DNA of 7,565 bases from Alphaproteobacteria bacterium. GTDB taxonomy: Bacteria; Pseudomonadota; Alphaproteobacteria; UBA8366; JADFVY01. The translations under genes were made by a program, and so were the position numbers. The stretch lies in the NCBI GenBank assembly GCA_029881615.1, contig JAOUMF010000085.1, positions 1 to 7,565 of the forward strand, read 5' to 3'. This document shows, piece by piece, positions 5,910 to 7,565 of this stretch; position 1 is the first letter of the stretch; each line of letters begins with the position of its first letter. The notes below the pieces were generated by a model. The model did no database searches, was not told the DNA's origin, and was given only the letters and a program-made list of their open reading frames with translations.

Positions 5910-7241
5910 TTGCGCGCTAAAAATATGGAATTAAGCGGCTGGGGCCGCGCGCTTACCGCCGAGGTGAGGGCATGGCGGCCTGAACGCGCGCCGGGGGTGG
6001 CCGAGGCCTTCCGCGCCGAACGCGAGGATGGCGTGATCGCCTATGCCGGGGGGAGATCTTACGGTGATGCGCCGTTGAATGGCGGCGGCGATGTCATCAT
6101 GACCGAACGTCTGGACCGTATCCTTTCCGCTGATTGGGAAACCGGCGAAGTGGTCTGCGAGGCCGGCGTCACCATCGGCGATCTGATGCGCGTCGCGCTG
6201 AAGCATAAATTCATAGTGCCGGTTAGTCCCGGCACCGGTTTCGCCACGGTCGGCGGCGGGTTGGCCAACGATGTGCATGGCAAGAACCAGCACAAGCACG
6301 GCAGCTTTGGCGACCATGTGCAATGGATCGATCTGATGTTGCCCAGCGGCGAGGTAAAGCGCATCACGCCCGAAGGCGACGCCGACCTGTTCAACGCCAC
6401 GGTGGGCGGCATCGGTCTTACCGGCATCATGCTGGCGATGAGCATCAAGCTGCGGCGTGTGAAATCCAATGCCGTGCTGATGCGCGAGAAGAAAGCGCGG
6501 AACCTGGACGAATTCCTCGCCATGCAGGAAGAGGCGCGCGAGAAGCATTCCTACGTGGTCGGCTGGATCGACGCCACCGCGCGCGGCCGTTCGCTGGGCC
6601 GGGGCATCATGGAATCGGCCGATGATTCCCAAGGCGCGACCGACGCGCCATCGGGCGGCCGGGCGCGCATGCCGATCGAAATGCCAGGCTTTGCCATGAA
6701 CCCGGTTTCCATCGGCCTGTTCAACGCGCTCTATTACCATCGCCTGCCCTTTGGCGGGCGTGAACGCCAGGCACCGGTGACCCAGTTCCTCTATCCGCTG
6801 GACGCTATCGAAGACTGGAACCGGCTCTATGGCAAACGCGGTTTCTATCAGTTTCAATGCGTGCTGCCCGAAGCCGAATCGCCGGTCGGCCTGCGCAAGC
6901 TGATGGAGGCGATCTCCGACGCCGGCACTGGCTCTTTCCTCGCGGTGCTGAAAAGCATGGGAAAGTGGGGGCGGGGGCATCTGTCCTTCCCGATGCCGGG
7001 CTATACGCTGGCGCTGGATTTTCCGCACAAGCCCGGGGTCATCGAATTGCTGGACCGGTTGGAACGCATCACGCTGGATCATGGCGGGCGCATCTATCTG
7101 GCCAAGGACGGCGCCATGAAGGCTGAATCCTTTGCGCAAATGTATCCGAAACTGAACGAATTTCGCGCCGTACTTGATAGCATCGACCCGAACCGGGTGA
7201 TGGATTCCGATATGTCCCGGCGCCTGAAGATAAGGGGATAA
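5910..7241 (+). CDS. dprE1: DprE1-like FAD-dependent decaprenylphosphoryl-ribose 2'-oxidase
   Basis: DprE1 oxidises the C2' hydroxyl of decaprenylphosphoryl-beta-D-ribose to the 2'-keto form, the first half of epimerisation to arabinose. The 443-residue product (Mtb enzyme 461) has an FAD-binding domain at about 35-185 with GGRSYGD (47-53), SPGTG (106-110), DVHGKN (121-126), GSFGDHV (131-137) and ATVGGIGLTG (163-172). The substrate domain follows at about 260-443, with TQFLYPLD (291-298), SFPMPGY (359-365), LAKDG (397-401) and the terminal block SDMSRRL (433-439). Y51, H123 and K399 align with Mtb Y60, H132 and K418. Alanine 368 aligns with Mtb Cys387, the residue modified by benzothiazinones. 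A Gly/Ser/Asp-rich stretch at about 237-252 is probably the mobile loop. It has no signal peptide. The start is probably TTG at 5910; ATG at 5925 would remove five residues. It lies 9 nt after the prenyltransferase and 3 nt before the reductase. The family includes other vanillyl-alcohol-oxidase-type enzymes, but the neighbours make DprE1 by far the best fit. Confidence 0.92.
   Translation: MRAKNMELSGWGRALTAEVRAWRPERAPGVAEAFRAEREDGVIAYAGGRSYGDAPLNGGGDVIMTERLDRILSADWETGEVVCEAGVTIGDLMRVALKHKFIVPVSPGTGFATVGGGLANDVHGKNQHKHGSFGDHVQWIDLMLPSGEVKRITPEGDADLFNATVGGIGLTGIMLAMSIKLRRVKSNAVLMREKKARNLDEFLAMQEEAREKHSYVVGWIDATARGRSLGRGIMESADDSQGATDAPSGGRARMPIEMPGFAMNPVSIGLFNALYYHRLPFGGRERQAPVTQFLYPLDAIEDWNRLYGKRGFYQFQCVLPEAESPVGLRKLMEAISDAGTGSFLAVLKSMGKWGRGHLSFPMPGYTLALDFPHKPGVIELLDRLERITLDHGGRIYLAKDGAMKAESFAQMYPKLNEFRAVLDSIDPNRVMDSDMSRRLKIRG
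7233..7238 (+). promoter_or_regulatory. Ribosome binding site of the DprE2-like gene
   Basis: AGGGGA lies inside the last codons of the DprE1-like gene, 6 nt before the ATG at 7245-7247. It fixes the reductase start and ties its translation to the preceding gene. Confidence 0.6.
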
Positions 7242-7244
7242 GCC

Positions 7245-7565
7245 ATGGCCGTTGCAAAGACCGATAACCGCAAGGAATCATGGCTGGTGCTGGGGGCCTC
7301 GTCCTCGGTGGCGCGGGCCTTCGCGCGCGCCGCGGCCGAGGACGGCGCCGATATCATCCTGGCTGGTCGCGACATGGAGGATATGAAGCGTACCGCCGAG
7401 GATGTCTCCATTCGCACCGGCCGCGAGGCCGATGTCATCGCCTTCGACGCCGAGGATGTTTCGGGCCACGCCGCCTTCGTCGCCGACGTTACCAAGCGTG
7501 CGGATTTCCTCAATCTGTTCCTGGCCTTCGGAACCATGCCGGAACAGGACGAGATCGACGCCGAC
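7245..7565 (+). CDS. dprE2: DprE2-like short-chain reductase, N-terminal part (cut by window edge)
   Basis: DprE2 reduces the 2'-keto intermediate made by DprE1, using NAD(P)H, to give decaprenylphosphoryl-D-arabinose. The first 107 codons are present. The Rossmann start is WLVLGASSSVARAFAR (13-28), followed by the strand IILAGRD (37-43), a central FDAED (67-71) and LNLFLAFGTMPEQ (89-101). The last segment replaces the usual NNAG of classical short-chain dehydrogenases with AFG, which resembles the VAFGLLGD region I recall for Mtb DprE2. The nucleotide-binding loop is GASSSVA rather than the common GxxxGxG, so the usual later glycines are absent. The catalytic Ser, Tyr and Lys would lie past the window edge and cannot be checked. 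The gene starts 3 nt after the dprE1-like stop with its own AGGGGA. The SDR fold is clear; the DprE2 function rests mainly on context and the AFG region. Confidence 0.82.
   Translation, partial: MAVAKTDNRKESWLVLGASSSVARAFARAAAEDGADIILAGRDMEDMKRTAEDVSIRTGREADVIAFDAEDVSGHAAFVADVTKRADFLNLFLAFGTMPEQDEIDAD

Noticed and set aside
5931..7139. 402-codon minus-strand open frame opposite the DprE1-like gene
   Set aside because: It is wholly antisense to a gene with clear family motifs. Its translation is rich in His, Arg, Gln and Ala with no recognisable domain, typical of the opposite strand of a G+C-rich gene.
7242..7244. Possible terminators between plus-strand genes or after lptD
   Set aside because: Gaps are 3, 9 and 17 nt, with no room for a hairpin and T-run, and ribosome sites lie inside the preceding genes. 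I saw no intrinsic terminator anywhere in the window.

Overview
The window looks like a chromosomal segment of a Gram-negative alphaproteobacterium. The strongest evidence is the minus-strand order lptF-lptG-lptD-surA. This is the usual alphaproteobacterial arrangement of LPS-export genes followed by an outer-membrane chaperone, and the LptD sequence has the alphaproteobacterial-type CxxC segment. I cannot name a genus. Seven protein genes are visible, two of them cut by the window edges. I see no RNA genes, insertion sequences, CRISPR arrays or intrinsic terminators.

Left half (1-4842, minus strand): a tightly packed operon read right to left. It encodes lptF and lptG (the inner-membrane permease pair of the LptB2FG LPS extractor), lptD (the outer-membrane LPS translocon) and the N-terminal 130 codons of surA (periplasmic chaperone/prolyl isomerase for outer-membrane proteins such as LptD). 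Junctions are a 2-nt gap (lptF/lptG), a TGATG overlap (lptG/lptD) and a 17-nt gap (lptD/surA). This implies co-transcription and probably translational coupling.

Middle (4843-5033): a 191-bp divergent intergenic region. It holds two mirrored candidate promoters, each with a TTGCCT -35-like box directly preceded by an AACGTT palindrome.

Right half (5034-7565, plus strand): three tightly spaced genes that look like the whole mycobacterial-type route to decaprenylphosphoryl-D-arabinose (DPA), the lipid donor of D-arabinofuranose. They are a UbiA-family polyprenyl-phosphate phosphoribosyltransferase (Rv3806c type), a DprE1-like FAD oxidase and the start of a DprE2-like short-chain reductase. Together they would convert PRPP plus polyprenyl phosphate to polyprenylphosphoryl-ribose, then epimerise C2' in two steps through a keto intermediate. 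The phosphatase step and any arabinosyltransferase are not in the window. The arrangement suggests this organism places D-arabinofuranose on a surface glycan, and the genes sit back-to-back with the LPS export operon. The DprE1-like protein has alanine where mycobacterial DprE1 has the cysteine attacked by benzothiazinones.

The plus-strand genes appear richer in G+C than the lpt genes in the lines I counted by hand, which may reflect a different evolutionary history.
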